A stretch of 64,000 nucleotides of DNA from Sphingomonas montana (GTDB lineage: Bacteria; Pseudomonadota; Alphaproteobacteria; Sphingomonadales; Sphingomonadaceae). Below the pieces are notes generated by a model. The model had not been told where the DNA came from, searched no databases, and was given only the letters and a program-made list of their open reading frames with translations. The stretch is taken from the NCBI RefSeq assembly GCF_001956315.1, contig NZ_KV887142.1, positions 74,289-138,288 of the forward strand, in the 5' to 3' direction. Positions within the stretch are counted from its first letter, which is position 1. Each line of letters starts with the position of its first letter. Below, piece by piece: positions 17,739 through 28,370 of this stretch. Made by a program: the position numbers and the translations under genes.

Positions 17739-20700
17739 TCAGACGTTCGATGTTGGATAATATGCCTGCAAGGGCCGCACTTCAAGCTTGCGGTCCCGCA
17801 ACGCCGCGATCGCCCGCACCGTGGCCACGCCCGCCGCCGCCGTCGTGTAGGACGGAACCCGATGCTTCAGCGCGGCACGGCGGATCGACGCGCTGTCCTG
17901 CAACGACTGCCATCCTTCGGTGGTGTTGAACACCAGCGCGATACCCCCGTCGATGATCCGGTCCACGATATGCGGCCGGCCCTGCGCCACCTTGTTGACC
18001 ACCTCGACCGGCACGTTCTGTGCCTTCAGATAGGCGGCGGTGCCGTCGGTCGCGACCAGCCGGAACCCCAGCGAGACGAGGTCTCGGACCGCCGGCAGGA
18101 TGATCGGCTTGTCACCGTCCTTCACCGATACGAACACGGTGCCGGTCAGCGGCAGCATGACCCCGGCACCCAGCTGTGCCTTTGCGAACGCCGTTGGGAA
18201 ATCGCGATCGATTCCCATGACTTCGCCCGTGCTCTTCATTTCCGGCGACAGGACCGGATCGACCCCGGCGAACCGGTTGAACGGGAACACCGCCTCCTTC
18301 ACCGCGACATGCGCAATGCGGCGGTCGATCTTCGGCAGGTCGGCCAGCATCTCGCCGGCCATCACCCGCGCCGCGATCTTGGCCACCGGCACGCCGATCG
18401 CCTTCGCCACGAACGGTACCGTCCGGCTGGCCCGCGGGTTCACCTCGATCAGGTAGACCGCGCCGTCGCGCACCGCGAACTGGATGTTCATCAGCCCGCG
18501 GACCTTCAGCGCATGCGCCAGCACCACCGTCTGGCGCTCTATCTCGGCGATGACCGCGTCGGTCAGGCTGTACGGCGGCAGCGAGCAGGCACTGTCGCCC
18601 GAATGGACGCCCGCCTCCTCGATATGCTGCATCACGCCCGCCACCACGACGTCCGTCCCGTCGCACAGCGCGTCGACATCGACCTCGATCGCGTCGCGCA
18701 GATACTGGTCGATCAGCACGGGGGAGTCGCCCGACACCTGCACCGCGGTCGCGATATAGGTTTCCAGCTGCGCCGGCCCGTCGACGATCTCCATCGCCCG
18801 CCCGCCCAGCACATAGCTTGGGCGCATCAGCACCGGGTAGCCGATCCGGTCCGCGACCGCGACCGCCTCGTCCCGGCTGCGGGCGATGCCGTTGGCCGGT
18901 TGCAGCAGGCCGAGCGAGCCGATCAGGTCGGCGAACCGCTCGCGGTCCTCCGCCAGGTCGATCGCGTCCGGGCTGGTGCCGAGGATCGGGATGCCGGCAG
19001 CCTCCAGCTCGGCGGCCAGCTTCAGCGGGGTCTGCCCGCCGAACTGGACGATCACGCCCACGAGCGTCCCGTTGGACTGTTCGACGTGCAGGATCTCCAG
19101 CACATCCTCCGCGGTCAGCGGTTCGAAATACAGCCGGTCCGACGTGTCATAGTCGGTCGACACCGTCTCCGGGTTGCAGTTCACCATGATCGTCTCATAG
19201 CCGGCATCACCCAGCGCGAAGCAGGCATGGCAGCAGCAATAGTCGAACTCGATCCCCTGCCCGATCCGGTTCGGCCCGCCGCCCAGGATCACGATCTTGC
19301 GCCGGTCGGACGGCACCGCCTCGTCCTCCGCGGTGCCGTAGGTCGGCGCCTCGTAGGTCGAATACATGTACGGCGTCTTGGCCTCGAATTCGGCCGCGCA
19401 GGTGTCGATCCGCTTGAACACCGGCCGCACGCCCAGCTTGTGGCGCAGCGCACGGACCTCCTGCTCGGTCACGCCGCCGGTCATCGCCTTCATCACGTCG
19501 TGGATCAGGCCCGATCCGCGCGCCTGCGCCCGGTCCATGCCGCGCAGGTTGGCGGATTGCAGCGCCAGGAACGCCAGCCGCTTGTCGGAGAAGCCCATCG
19601 CCTTCAACCGGCGCAGACCCGCCGCATCGCGCGGCAATCCGTCCTGCGCGACCTGCTGTTCGGCCCGGATGATCGCCGCCAGCTGTTCCATGAACCACGG
19701 GTCGTAGCGCGCGACGCGGCACACATCGTCCACCGTGAAGCCTTCGCGCAGCGCCTGCGCCGCCACCAGCAGCCGGTCCGGCGTCGGCCGCGACAGCGCC
19801 GCCTCGATCACGTCGCGCCGCGCGCCCTGCAGTTGCTCGACGAAGTTCAGTCCCGACAGGCCGGTCTCCAGCCCGCGCAACGCCTTTTGCAGGCTTTCCT
19901 GAAAATTGCGCCCGATTGCCATGACTTCGCCGACGCTCTTCATCGCCGTCGACAGCGTGTCGTCGGCACCCTTGAACTTCTCGAACGCGAACCGCGGGAT
20001 CTTCGTCACGACATAGTCGATCGTCGGCTCGAACGCCGCGGGCGTCGCGCCGGTGATGTCGTTGTCGATCTCGTCCAGCGTGTAGCCGACCGCCAGCTTG
20101 GCCGCGACCTTCGCGATCGGAAAGCCGGTGGCCTTCGATGCAAGCGCCGAGGACCGCGACACGCGCGGGTTCATCTCGATCACCACCAGCCGGCCCGACT
20201 TCGGATCGACTGCGAATTGCACGTTGGAACCACCTGTTTCGACGCCGATTTCGCGCAATACCGCGATCGATGCATTGCGCATGATCTGATATTCCTTGTC
20301 GGTCAGCGTCAGCGCCGGGGCGACCGTGATCGAATCGCCGGTATGGACGCCCATCGGATCCAGATTTTCGATCGAACAGATGATGATGCAGTTGTCGTTG
20401 CGATCCCGCACGACCTCCATCTCATACTCCTTCCACCCCAGCACCGATTCCTCGATCAGCACTTCGGTGGTGGGCGATGCGTCGAGCCCGCCGGTCACAA
20501 TCGCGATGAACTCCTCACGATTATAGGCGATGCCGCCGCCGGTGCCGCCCATCGTGAAGGACGGCCGGATGATCGCGGGCAAGCCCACCGTGTCGATCAG
20601 CGCCAGCGCCTCGTCGATCGTGTGGGCCACGTCCGACCGCGGGCTTTCCAGCCCGATCCTGTCCATCGCCTGCCGGAACTTCAGCCGGTCCTCGGCCTTG

Positions 20701-21071
20701 TCGATCGCCTCGGCGTCCGCGCCGATCATCACGCAGCCATATTTTTCCAGCGTCCCGTCGCGCGCCAGGGCCAGCGCGGTGTTGAGCGCGGTCTGCCCGC
20801 CCATCGTCGGCAGGACGGCGTCGGGCCGCTCCTTGGCGATGATCTTGGCGACGATCTCGGGCGTGATCGGCTCGACATAGGTCGCGTCGGCCATGTCCGG
20901 ATCGGTCATGATCGTGGCGGGGTTGGAATTGACCAGGACGATCCGATACCCCTCCTCTTTCAAAGCCTTGACGGCCTGAGTTCCCGAATAATCGAACTCG
21001 CAGGCCTGCCCTATCACGATCGGGCCGGCGCCGATGATGAGGATGCTGGAAATGTCGGTGCGCTTGGGCAT
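17739..21071 (-). CDS. carB: Carbamoyl-phosphate synthase large subunit
   Basis: CarB makes carbamoyl phosphate from bicarbonate, ATP and ammonia delivered by CarA, feeding arginine and pyrimidine synthesis. The 1110-residue product shows the two homologous ATP-grasp halves. The first begins [20 protein letters not shown] near residue 8; the second begins [20 protein letters not shown] near the middle. The C-terminal MGS-like allosteric domain is present ([18 protein letters not shown]). The ATG giving MPKRTDISS is chosen over an extension of 15 residues. An RraB-like gene separates carB from carA, with a 4-base gap to carB. Confidence 0.97.
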   Translation of the reverse strand: MPKRTDISSILIIGAGPIVIGQACEFDYSGTQAVKALKEEGYRIVLVNSNPATIMTDPDMADATYVEPITPEIVAKIIAKERPDAVLPTMGGQTALNTALALARDGTLEKYGCVMIGADAEAIDKAEDRLKFRQAMDRIGLESPRSDVAHTIDEALALIDTVGLPAIIRPSFTMGGTGGGIAYNREEFIAIVTGGLDASPTTEVLIEESVLGWKEYEMEVVRDRNDNCIIICSIENLDPMGVHTGDSITVAPALTLTDKEYQIMRNASIAVLREIGVETGGSNVQFAVDPKSGRLVVIEMNPRVSRSSALASKATGFPIAKVAAKLAVGYTLDEIDNDITGATPAAFEPTIDYVVTKIPRFAFEKFKGADDTLSTAMKSVGEVMAIGRNFQESLQKALRGLETGLSGLNFVEQLQGARRDVIEAALSRPTPDRLLVAAQALREGFTVDDVCRVARYDPWFMEQLAAIIRAEQQVAQDGLPRDAAGLRRLKAMGFSDKRLAFLALQSANLRGMDRAQARGSGLIHDVMKAMTGGVTEQEVRALRHKLGVRPVFKRIDTCAAEFEAKTPYMYSTYEAPTYGTAEDEAVPSDRRKIVILGGGPNRIGQGIEFDYCCCHACFALGDAGYETIMVNCNPETVSTDYDTSDRLYFEPLTAEDVLEILHVEQSNGTLVGVIVQFGGQTPLKLAAELEAAGIPILGTSPDAIDLAEDRERFADLIGSLGLLQPANGIARSRDEAVAVADRIGYPVLMRPSYVLGGRAMEIVDGPAQLETYIATAVQVSGDSPVLIDQYLRDAIEVDVDALCDGTDVVVAGVMQHIEEAGVHSGDSACSLPPYSLTDAVIAEIERQTVVLAHALKVRGLMNIQFAVRDGAVYLIEVNPRASRTVPFVAKAIGVPVAKIAARVMAGEMLADLPKIDRRIAHVAVKEAVFPFNRFAGVDPVLSPEMKSTGEVMGIDRDFPTAFAKAQLGAGVMLPLTGTVFVSVKDGDKPIILPAVRDLVSLGFRLVATDGTAAYLKAQNVPVEVVNKVAQGRPHIVDRIIDGGIALVFNTTEGWQSLQDSASIRRAALKHRVPSYTTAAAGVATVRAIAALRDRKLEVRPLQAYYPTSNV

Positions 21072-21075
21072 GATC

Positions 21076-21426
21076 CTAGTGGTCCGTCCCGGCTTCCAGA
21101 TGGCAGCCCCAGCCATCGTAGGTGACGCCGAACTTCTCGGCGATCTCGATCATGCCCGCGGTCAGCGCGTGGATCAGCTCGCGCGTGATCGCCTGTTCGC
21201 GCACGACCTCCAGGACATGCTCGCCGTCGTCGCCCTCATACACCTCGTCCGCGTCCCAGCCCTGCGCTTCCAGCGCGTCGGCCAGCGCCTCCAGCTTCTC
21301 CGGATCGCCCACGAATCCGACATCCACGTCGCGCGGAATTTCGTGCCGGTCGCCATCGCCCGCCAGATGCTCCAGCAGCGTGTCGTCCTCGGCGTGATGC
21401 TCGGCCAGTTGTTCGTCGGTCATCAT
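21076..21426 (-). CDS. RraB-family ribonuclease E regulator-like protein
   Basis: A 116-residue acidic protein similar to the RraB family, whose founding member binds and inhibits RNase E. The recognisable region runs [20 protein letters not shown] to [10 protein letters not shown] at the C-terminus, which is the usual RraB ending. The start is the first of two adjacent ATGs, 4 bases after GGAG. The gene lies between carA (23 bases) and carB (4 bases), so it should be cotranscribed with both. The family is clear from the pattern; whether this copy acts on RNase E is inference. Confidence 0.8.
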   Translation of the reverse strand: MMTDEQLAEHHAEDDTLLEHLAGDGDRHEIPRDVDVGFVGDPEKLEALADALEAQGWDADEVYEGDDGEHVLEVVREQAITRELIHALTAGMIEIAEKFGVTYDGWGCHLEAGTDH

Positions 21427-21449
21427 GTTTCTCCAGTCGGAGGAAGGGC

Positions 21450-22619
21450 TTAGGCTGCGGTCTTCAACTGCGCCACGAACTGTTCGAACAGATAATGACT
21501 GTCCTGCGGGCCGGGGCTCGCCTCCGGGTGATACTGCACCGAGAAAGCCGGCCGGTCGGTCAGCCGCAGTCCGGCGAGCGAACCGTCGAACAGCGAGACA
21601 TGCGTCGCCTCGGCATTGGCGGGCAACGTGTCGGCATCCACCGCGAAACCGTGGTTCATGCTGGTGATCTCCACCTTGCCGTCCGACGTGCGCCGCACCG
21701 GATGGTTCGCGCCGCGGTGCCCCTGATGCATCTTCGACGTCGTGGCGCCCACCGCCAGCCCGAGCAGCTGATGGCCCAGGCAAATGCCGAAGATCGGCTT
21801 GCCAATCGCCAGCAGCTCGCGGATCACCGGCACCGCATAGAGGCCCGTCGCCGCCGGATCGCCCGGCCCGTTGGACAGGAACACCCCGTCCGGCCGGTGC
21901 GCCATGACCTCGTCATAGCTGGCCGTCGCCGGCACCACCGTCACGCGCGCACCGGCCGCAACCAGGTTGCGCAGGATGTTGCGCTTCAGCCCGTAGTCGA
22001 TCGCCACGACATGCGGCCCGTCCGGATTGGCGGCGTGCGCGGCATAGCCCTGCCCGAGCGTCCACAGCCCGTCGTCCCAGCGGTAGCTCTGCGTCGCCGA
22101 CACGTCGCGCGCGAGGTCCATCCCCTCCAGCCCCGGCCAGGCCTGCGCCTGCGCGTGCAGCGCATCGAGGTCGAACATCCCGTCCGCGGCATGCGCGATC
22201 ACCGCGTTCGGCGCGCCGTGGATGCGGATCGCGCGGGTCAGCGCGCGCGTGTCGATGCCCGACAGCCCGATCCGCCCCTGCCCGCGCAGCCAGGCGTCGA
22301 ACCGCTGCGTCGATCGGAAATTGCTCGGATCGGTCACGTCCTCGCGCACGATGCAGCCAAGCGCATGCGGGTTGATCGCCTCCACATCCTCCATGTTCGC
22401 GCCGACATTGCCAATGTGCGGGAACGTGAACGTCACGATCTGCCCGGCATAGGAGGGATCGGTCATCACCTCCTGATATCCGGTCATCGCGGTGTTGAAG
22501 CAGACTTCGCCGACGGCGGCACCCTCGGCGCCGAAACCCCTGCCCCAGATGGTCTTGCCGTCGGCAAGGACGAGGACGCCGGTCGCACCATCGGGGCGCG
22601 CGGGTTCGGTCTCGGCCAC
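21450..22619 (-). CDS. carA: Carbamoyl-phosphate synthase small subunit
   Basis: CarA is the class I glutamine amidotransferase subunit that releases ammonia for CarB. The 389-residue product has the N-terminal domain (VLADGKTIWGRGFG, then GEVCFNTAMTGYQEVMTDPSYAGQ) and the C-terminal triad: the nucleophile in GICLGHQLLG near Cys280 and QYHPEASPGP with His364 and Glu366. The start is a GTG (VAETEP) preceded by AAAGGAG at 8 bases spacing; upstream in-frame residues are arginine-rich and unlikely coding. It heads the car operon and is transcribed away from yqeY. Confidence 0.96.
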   Translation of the reverse strand: MAETEPARPDGATGVLVLADGKTIWGRGFGAEGAAVGEVCFNTAMTGYQEVMTDPSYAGQIVTFTFPHIGNVGANMEDVEAINPHALGCIVREDVTDPSNFRSTQRFDAWLRGQGRIGLSGIDTRALTRAIRIHGAPNAVIAHAADGMFDLDALHAQAQAWPGLEGMDLARDVSATQSYRWDDGLWTLGQGYAAHAANPDGPHVVAIDYGLKRNILRNLVAAGARVTVVPATASYDEVMAHRPDGVFLSNGPGDPAATGLYAVPVIRELLAIGKPIFGICLGHQLLGLAVGATTSKMHQGHRGANHPVRRTSDGKVEITSMNHGFAVDADTLPANAEATHVSLFDGSLAGLRLTDRPAFSVQYHPEASPGPQDSHYLFEQFVAQLKTAA

Positions 22620-22751
22620 AGGCGGGCTCCTTTGTTGGTAACGGCGGGTAAGGCGGCGTCGCACTACGGACCGCAGGCCGGGGGGTCAACGCCTATCAAA
22701 TTTCGGACGGTTGCGCTAACCCTCCCGCTTTCCCGGAAAAGCCGAGGCTCC

Positions 22752-23207
22752 ATGATTCGAGACGATATCGCAGCGGCCCAGATTGCCGCGATGAAGGCCC
22801 GCGACAAGGGCACGGTGGACGCGACCCGCCTGATCCAGGCCGCCATCAAGAACCGCGACATCGAACTGCGCACCGCCGCGACCATGCCCGACGACGACCT
22901 GATGGTCACCGAAGTGCTGGGCAAGATGATCAAGCAGCGCCGCGAATCGATCGACATGTTCCAGAAGGGCGGCCGCCCGGAACTCGCCGCGAACGAGGCG
23001 GCCGAGGTCGTCGTGATCGAACGCTTCCTGCCGACCCAGATGACCGAGGACGAAGCCGCCGCCGCGATCGACGCGATCGCGACCGAACTCGGCGCGACAT
23101 CGGTAAAGGACATGGGCCGCGTCATGGCCGCGGTGAAGACCGCACATACCGGCAAGATGGACATGGCGCGCGCGAGCGGACTGGTGAAGGCGCGGCTCGC
23201 CGGGTGA
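22752..23207 (+). CDS. GatB/YqeY domain protein
   Basis: A 151-residue helical protein of the YqeY family, related to the tRNA-binding tail of GatB. The sequence MIRDDIAAAQIAAMKARDKG and the C-terminal DMGRVMAAVKTAHTGKMD are typical. Its cellular role is not established. It sits 31 bases before dnaG on the same strand, the usual yqeY-dnaG-rpoD order. The ATG at 22752 gives the standard family start. Confidence 0.93.
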   Translation: MIRDDIAAAQIAAMKARDKGTVDATRLIQAAIKNRDIELRTAATMPDDDLMVTEVLGKMIKQRRESIDMFQKGGRPELAANEAAEVVVIERFLPTQMTEDEAAAAIDAIATELGATSVKDMGRVMAAVKTAHTGKMDMARASGLVKARLAG

Positions 23208-23238
23208 TCGGCGGCCGATAGGAAGGCCCGGGCGCGCG

Positions 23239-25122
23239 ATGAGTCTGACCCCGCAATGGCTGGACGAACTGCGCGCCCGCACGACGCTGAGCACGCTGAT
23301 CGGCCGCACGGTGAAGCTGCAGAAGGCCGGCCGCGAATATCGCGCCTGCTGCCCGTTCCATCAGGAGAAATCGCCCAGCTTCTACGTCAACGACGAGAAG
23401 GGCTTCTACCACTGCTTCGGCTGTTCCGCGCATGGCGATGCGATCAAGTATCTGACCGAGGCGCAGGGCCTGCCGTTCATGGACGCGGTCAAGGAACTGG
23501 CCGCCACCGCGGGCATGGAAGTCCCCGCCAATGATCCGCGCGCCGCGGAGCGCCAGGCGCGCGCCGTCGGCCTGCACGACGTCATGGCCGCCGCCGCCGC
23601 CTGGTTCACGGAACAGCTCGCCACGCCGGAGGCCGCGCACGCCCGCGCCTATCTCGCCAAGCGCGGCGTCACGGAGCATCAGGGCAAGGCGTTCGGTTTC
23701 GGCTTCGCGCCCGATGGTCGCAACCGGCTGAAGGCCGCGCTCGCCAGCTTCGGCGTGCCGATGCTGGTCGAGGCCGGGCTGCTGATCCAGGTCGAGGACA
23801 AGGATCCGTACGATCGGTTCCGCGGCCGGCTGATGATCCCGATCCGCGACCAGCGCGGCCGACCGATGGCGTTCGGCGGCCGCATTCTGGGCGATGGCGA
23901 ACCCAAATATCTGAACTCGCCCGAAACGCCGCTGTTCGACAAGGGCCGCACGCTGTTCAACATCGACCGCGCCGCCGCCGCCGCGCGCAAGGCCGGCCGC
24001 GTCGTGGTGGTCGAGGGGTATATGGATGTCGTGGCGCTCGACCGCGCCGGGATCGGCGAAGGCGTCGCCCCGCTCGGCACCGCGCTGACCGAAAGCCAGA
24101 TGGAACGGCTGTGGAAGATGGCGGACGTGCCGATCCTCTGTTTCGACGGCGATTCGGCGGGGCAGAAGGCGGCGGCCCGCGCGGCCGTCCGCGCGCTGCC
24201 GCTGATCCAGCCCGGCCGCACGCTGCGGTTCGCGACGCTGCCGGCCGGCCAGGATCCGGACGACCTGCTGGCCAGCGGCGGGCGCAGTGCGCTGGATGCG
24301 GTGCTGGACACAGCGGAGCCGCTGTCCGCCCGGCTGTGGGCGCTCGAGGTCGCCGCCGCCCCGCTCGATACGCCGGAGGCGCGCGCCGGCCTGCGTCGCC
24401 GGCTGGCCGATCACGCCGCGACGATCGCCGACCGCGACGTGCGCGAACAATATCAGGCGGACTTTCGCGAGCGGTTCGATGCACTGTTCCAGCGCGCCCC
24501 GCGCCAGAACGGGTTTACGAACGGATTCACGCCCGGCCGACCATCCCAGCGCGGCACCTGGAAACCCGGTCGCGGTTTCGTCCCCCCGTCTCGGCCGCTC
24601 ACGGACACCGCCCGCTCGATCGGCAGCGACGGCGTGACGCAGCGGGTCGTGTCCGCCATCCTGACGGGCATCCTGCGTCATCCGTCCGTGCTGCACGGCC
24701 ACGCCGAAGCGCTGGCCGCGCTTCCCATCCACGACCACCGGCTGCGCGCGATCCGCGATGCGATGGTGGACGCGGCGTTCGATCCGGCGGCGCTTGAAAG
24801 CGGCGGACTCGCCCTCATATTACAGGATGGTGGCCACGAGGCCGTATCGGGAGAGCTGATCCGGACGAACGGTCTTGCCTTTTCCTTTCTCCGCGGCAAT
24901 GCCGACCCGGATCGTGCGATGCGCGATCTGGGGGCTGTGATCGACGCGGTGGTGGAACGAGCGGAGCTGGAAGCCGCGCTCGACCGGGCAACCGATCGAT
25001 TCAAGGCGAACCCGGACGACGAGGCAGCGTTTGCCGAACAGTTGCGTTTGGGCGCGGCACGCAACGCCGCCGCCGAAACGCTGGCTACCCTGGTGGCGGA
25101 CCAGGACGGCCTCGGTAATTGA
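23239..25122 (+). CDS. dnaG: DNA primase DnaG
   Basis: DnaG synthesises RNA primers for replication. The 627-residue product has the N-terminal zinc-binding domain with ligands Cys38, His41, Cys59 and Cys62 (CCPFHQEKSPSF ... YHCFGC), the catalytic core and TOPRIM domain (VVVEGYMDVVALDRAG with the downstream CFDGDSAGQKA), and a C-terminal helicase-interaction region. The linker between core and C-terminus is rich in Arg/Pro. It lies 18 bases before rpoD, the macromolecular-synthesis arrangement. Confidence 0.97.
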   Translation: MSLTPQWLDELRARTTLSTLIGRTVKLQKAGREYRACCPFHQEKSPSFYVNDEKGFYHCFGCSAHGDAIKYLTEAQGLPFMDAVKELAATAGMEVPANDPRAAERQARAVGLHDVMAAAAAWFTEQLATPEAAHARAYLAKRGVTEHQGKAFGFGFAPDGRNRLKAALASFGVPMLVEAGLLIQVEDKDPYDRFRGRLMIPIRDQRGRPMAFGGRILGDGEPKYLNSPETPLFDKGRTLFNIDRAAAAARKAGRVVVVEGYMDVVALDRAGIGEGVAPLGTALTESQMERLWKMADVPILCFDGDSAGQKAAARAAVRALPLIQPGRTLRFATLPAGQDPDDLLASGGRSALDAVLDTAEPLSARLWALEVAAAPLDTPEARAGLRRRLADHAATIADRDVREQYQADFRERFDALFQRAPRQNGFTNGFTPGRPSQRGTWKPGRGFVPPSRPLTDTARSIGSDGVTQRVVSAILTGILRHPSVLHGHAEALAALPIHDHRLRAIRDAMVDAAFDPAALESGGLALILQDGGHEAVSGELIRTNGLAFSFLRGNADPDRAMRDLGAVIDAVVERAELEAALDRATDRFKANPDDEAAFAEQLRLGAARNAAAETLATLVADQDGLGN

Positions 25123-25140
25123 GATAGGGTATCGGACGGC

Positions 25141-27159
25141 ATGGCGAAAACGAACACGGCGGACACGCAGGACAAACCGGACGCCGGTGATGCGCCGCTG
25201 ATCGACCTGAACGACGCGACGCTGAAGAAGCTGATCGCGCGGGCGAAGAAGCGCGGCTACATCACCTATGACCAATTGAATGCGGCCCTGCCGCAGGACC
25301 AGATGTCCTCCGAACAGATCGAGGACGTCATGTCCGCGCTGAACGAGATGGGCGTCAACGTCGTCGAGAACGAAGAAGGCGGCGAGGAGGAGCAGGCGCA
25401 GGAGGACGCGCAGGACGACGCCGAGGAGACTCAGGACGACGGCCCCGCGCAGGTTCTTCAGGCAACCGCCAAGAAGGAAACCGTCGATCGCACCGACGAT
25501 CCGGTCCGCATGTACCTGCGCGAAATGGGTGCCGTCGAACTGCTCAGCCGCGAGGGCGAGATCGCCATCGCCAAGCGGATCGAGGCCGGCCGCGACACGA
25601 TGATTCTGGGTCTGTGCGAAAGCCCGATCACGTTCAACGCGATCATCGACTGGTCGACCGCGCTCAACGAAGGCACAATCCAGCTCCGCGAAATTCTCGA
25701 CCTGGACGCCATGCTGTCCAAGGGGCCGACGCCGGAACAGGTCGAGCAGGCCGAAGAAGGCGACGAGATTTCCGAGAAGACCGCAGGCCCGTCGTTCAAG
25801 GACGAGCCCGAGCCGGAGGAGCCTGCCGTCGATGACGAGGAGGGCAGCGAAGGCCGCCCTGCACGCGCATCCGACGACGAGGAGGAAGACAACACCCTCA
25901 GCCTTGCCCAGATGGAAGAGACGCTGAAGCCGCTCGCGCTCGAAAAGTTCGCGACGATCACCGCGCTTTACAAGAAGTTCGGCAAGATCCAGCAGGCCCG
26001 CCTCGTCGCGTTCGGGATCGGCGACGATTTTCCCGCGTCGCAGGAACGCACCTACCAGCGCCTGCGCGAGGAGTTGACCGAGCAGGTCGAAAGCGTCCAG
26101 TTCCACGGCGCGAAGATCGAATATCTCGTCGACCAGCTTTACAGCTTCAACCGGCGGCTCACCGCGCTCGGCGGCCAGATGTTGCGTCTGGCCGAGCGCC
26201 ACAAGGTGCCGCGCAAGGCGTTTCTCGACGCCTATGTCGATCATGAGCTTGAGGACGGCTGGCTCGAGAAGCACGGCAAGACCGACAAGAAGTGGGCGGC
26301 GTTCGCGGCGGCCGAGGGCGACGCGGTCGAGCGCGTCCGTGCCGAGATCGGCGAGATCAGCCAGGCGACCGGCATGGCGCTCACCGAATTCCGCCGCATC
26401 GTCAACATGGTGCAGAAGGCGGAGCGCGAGGCGCGCATCGCCAAGAAGGAGATGGTCGAGGCCAATCTCCGACTCGTGATCTCGATCGCCAAGAAATACA
26501 CTAACCGCGGGCTGCAGTTCCTGGATTTGATCCAGGAGGGTAATATCGGCCTGATGAAAGCTGTCGATAAATTCGAATACCGCCGCGGCTACAAGTTCAG
26601 CACCTACGCGACCTGGTGGATCCGTCAGGCAATCACCCGCTCGATTGCGGATCAGGCGCGCACGATCCGCATCCCGGTTCACATGATCGAGACGATCAAC
26701 AAGCTGGTCCGCACCAGCCGCCAGATTCTGCACGAGATCGGCCGCGAACCGACGCCCGAGGAGCTTGCCGAGCGGCTGTCGATGCCGCTCGACAAGGTCC
26801 GCAAGGTGATGAAGATCGCCAAAGAGCCGATCAGCCTCGAAACGCCGATCGGCGACGAGGAGGACAGCCACCTCGGCGACTTCATCGAGGACAAGAACGC
26901 GGTCATCCCGGTCGATGCGGCGATCCAGGCGAACCTCAAGGAAACGGTCACCCGTGTCCTCGCCTCGCTCACCCCGCGCGAGGAACGCGTACTCCGCATG
27001 CGCTTCGGCATCGGCATGAACACCGATCACACGCTGGAGGAAGTCGGCCAGCAGTTCAGCGTGACCCGCGAGCGCATCCGTCAGATCGAGGCAAAGGCGC
27101 TGCGCAAGCTGAAGCACCCCAGCCGCAGCCGCAAGATGCGCAGCTTCCTCGACCAGTAG
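25141..27159 (+). CDS. rpoD: RNA polymerase primary sigma factor RpoD
   Basis: The housekeeping sigma-70 factor. The 672-residue product has region 1.1 at the N-terminus ([19 protein letters not shown]), an acidic non-conserved region between 1.2 and 2.1 rich in Glu/Asp (about residues 200-260), region 2 with [20 protein letters not shown], and region 4 with the helix-turn-helix [20 protein letters not shown] close to the end. Length and order match alphaproteobacterial RpoD. The ATG follows dnaG closely, so cotranscription is likely. Confidence 0.98.
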   Translation: MAKTNTADTQDKPDAGDAPLIDLNDATLKKLIARAKKRGYITYDQLNAALPQDQMSSEQIEDVMSALNEMGVNVVENEEGGEEEQAQEDAQDDAEETQDDGPAQVLQATAKKETVDRTDDPVRMYLREMGAVELLSREGEIAIAKRIEAGRDTMILGLCESPITFNAIIDWSTALNEGTIQLREILDLDAMLSKGPTPEQVEQAEEGDEISEKTAGPSFKDEPEPEEPAVDDEEGSEGRPARASDDEEEDNTLSLAQMEETLKPLALEKFATITALYKKFGKIQQARLVAFGIGDDFPASQERTYQRLREELTEQVESVQFHGAKIEYLVDQLYSFNRRLTALGGQMLRLAERHKVPRKAFLDAYVDHELEDGWLEKHGKTDKKWAAFAAAEGDAVERVRAEIGEISQATGMALTEFRRIVNMVQKAEREARIAKKEMVEANLRLVISIAKKYTNRGLQFLDLIQEGNIGLMKAVDKFEYRRGYKFSTYATWWIRQAITRSIADQARTIRIPVHMIETINKLVRTSRQILHEIGREPTPEELAERLSMPLDKVRKVMKIAKEPISLETPIGDEEDSHLGDFIEDKNAVIPVDAAIQANLKETVTRVLASLTPREERVLRMRFGIGMNTDHTLEEVGQQFSVTRERIRQIEAKALRKLKHPSRSRKMRSFLDQ

Positions 27160-27610
27160 GATTCGGAACGCGCACCACCCGAATGACAAACCAACCGTAA
27201 GACCGACCGTATGTGTGCCCCGGCGAGGGCCGGGGCGCAGACGCTACCGCCCAAGCTAGTCCCCGGCCTGCGCCGGGATGCTATGATGCCGTACTTCGCC
27301 GGCCAACCAGATTTGCAAAGCCCCGCCGCACTCGTCAGCCAACTGCCCCCCGGCGTCCGCGAAGATATCCCACCGACCGCGAACACGTCGCCCCCCCGGC
27401 GGAGGCCGGAACCTGGACGCTACAGCCTCATCTGGCCCCGCCCTGCGCCGGCTACCGCAACGCCGTGGTTGTCGATTGGCAGAGAGAGCAACTCTCACCT
27501 CAGCCGAAAAATCCTCAACACCTCGTATACCCTCTCTTTACGGACACCGGCGTAGAGCTGCCCACATGGCGTTGGGGTCGGGCGTTTCCCGTGGGACTGG
27601 AAGTATAGCA
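27160..27610. other. 450-base intergenic region with palindromic repeats
   Basis: No gene is supported here. Two facing pairs of GCCCCGGCGAGGGCCGGGGC-like palindromes are visible: 27217-27240 with about 27257-27278, and about 27390-27410 with 27434-27452. Short ORFs across the repeats have no recognisable sequence. The end of the region carries the ribosome binding site (GGAAG) for the next gene. Confidence 0.6.
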
Positions 27611-28273
27611 ATGGCCTCGCAGCCTACTATGGTCGGAACATTGCCGGGGCTCGGGGCCGATCTGCTGGCGCTCGTCCGGCGGGACGGCAGCATCGGCCAT
27701 GTCTGGCGGCAGGATGACGCCCTGCTCACCGGTCCCGACGCCCCGTGCAACCTGGCCGACGTCGTCCATCATATTGCCGCGGTGCATGCACGTCGTCCGG
27801 GGCTGGTCGACCTGACCGGTGGCGGCGGGCTGCTGCAACCGTTCGGCGTTGCCGTCGTCGACGGTTTTTCTGCGGAACGGCGCTATCTCGCGCGGCTCGT
27901 CGTCGCGGTCGGCCCGCTGCCGCCGACGCCCGGCCAGACGCTCAGCCAGGCTGCCCTGATCGGGCAACGCCACGCGCTCGAAACGCTGGCCCGGTCGGAT
28001 CGTGCCGGCTGTGCCGACGGGGCGGTCACCGCATTGCTGATGGACTGGTCGGCGGTGCGGCCGGTGCTGGATGCCGCCGCGGTCCGCTTCGGCCTTACGC
28101 CCGACCACGCCGGCCTGCCCGACCTCGCCGCCCTTGCCACCACGATCGATACGGTGGACGAAGGGCCGGGCTTCGCACGCGCGGTCGGCTTCGGCGCACG
28201 CCAGCTCCTGCTCCAGCATCGCGGCCTGTGGGATCTGCTGGAGGCCCGCGCCCACGCCCGCCGCGACGCCTGA
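27611..28273 (+). CDS. Uncharacterised protein upstream of moxR-like gene
   Basis: I do not recognise a named family. The 220-residue product has no membrane helix or signal peptide and looks like a soluble, mainly helical protein. Notable segments are LTGGGGLLQPFGVAVVDGFS in the middle and GFGARQLLLQHRGLWDLLEA near the end. An ATG 15 codons upstream is possible; the chosen ATG has GGAAG 8 bases before it. It is 97 bases upstream of the MoxR ATPase gene; that gap contains three copies of GACGCCTGA. A link with the MoxR/VWA module is only suggested by position. Confidence 0.65.
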   Translation: MASQPTMVGTLPGLGADLLALVRRDGSIGHVWRQDDALLTGPDAPCNLADVVHHIAAVHARRPGLVDLTGGGGLLQPFGVAVVDGFSAERRYLARLVVAVGPLPPTPGQTLSQAALIGQRHALETLARSDRAGCADGAVTALLMDWSAVRPVLDAAAVRFGLTPDHAGLPDLAALATTIDTVDEGPGFARAVGFGARQLLLQHRGLWDLLEARAHARRDA

Positions 28274-28370
28274 AGTTCAAGGCCCGACGCCTGACGCCTG
28301 ATCGCTTGCGGCCCGCCCCGCCTGCGCCTATCGCCGTCGCATTGACGTTTGCGGAAAGGACCGGCGACCG

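Noticed and set aside
17862-21125. Very long open frame (over 1000 codons) on the plus strand opposite carB
   Set aside because: It is antisense to carB, has Arg/His/Asp/Gln-rich low-complexity composition and no recognisable domain. Long antisense frames are normal in GC-rich coding DNA.
28266-28306. Three copies of GACGCCTGA after the uncharacterised gene
   Set aside because: Too short and too few to define an element; probably chance duplication around the stop codon.
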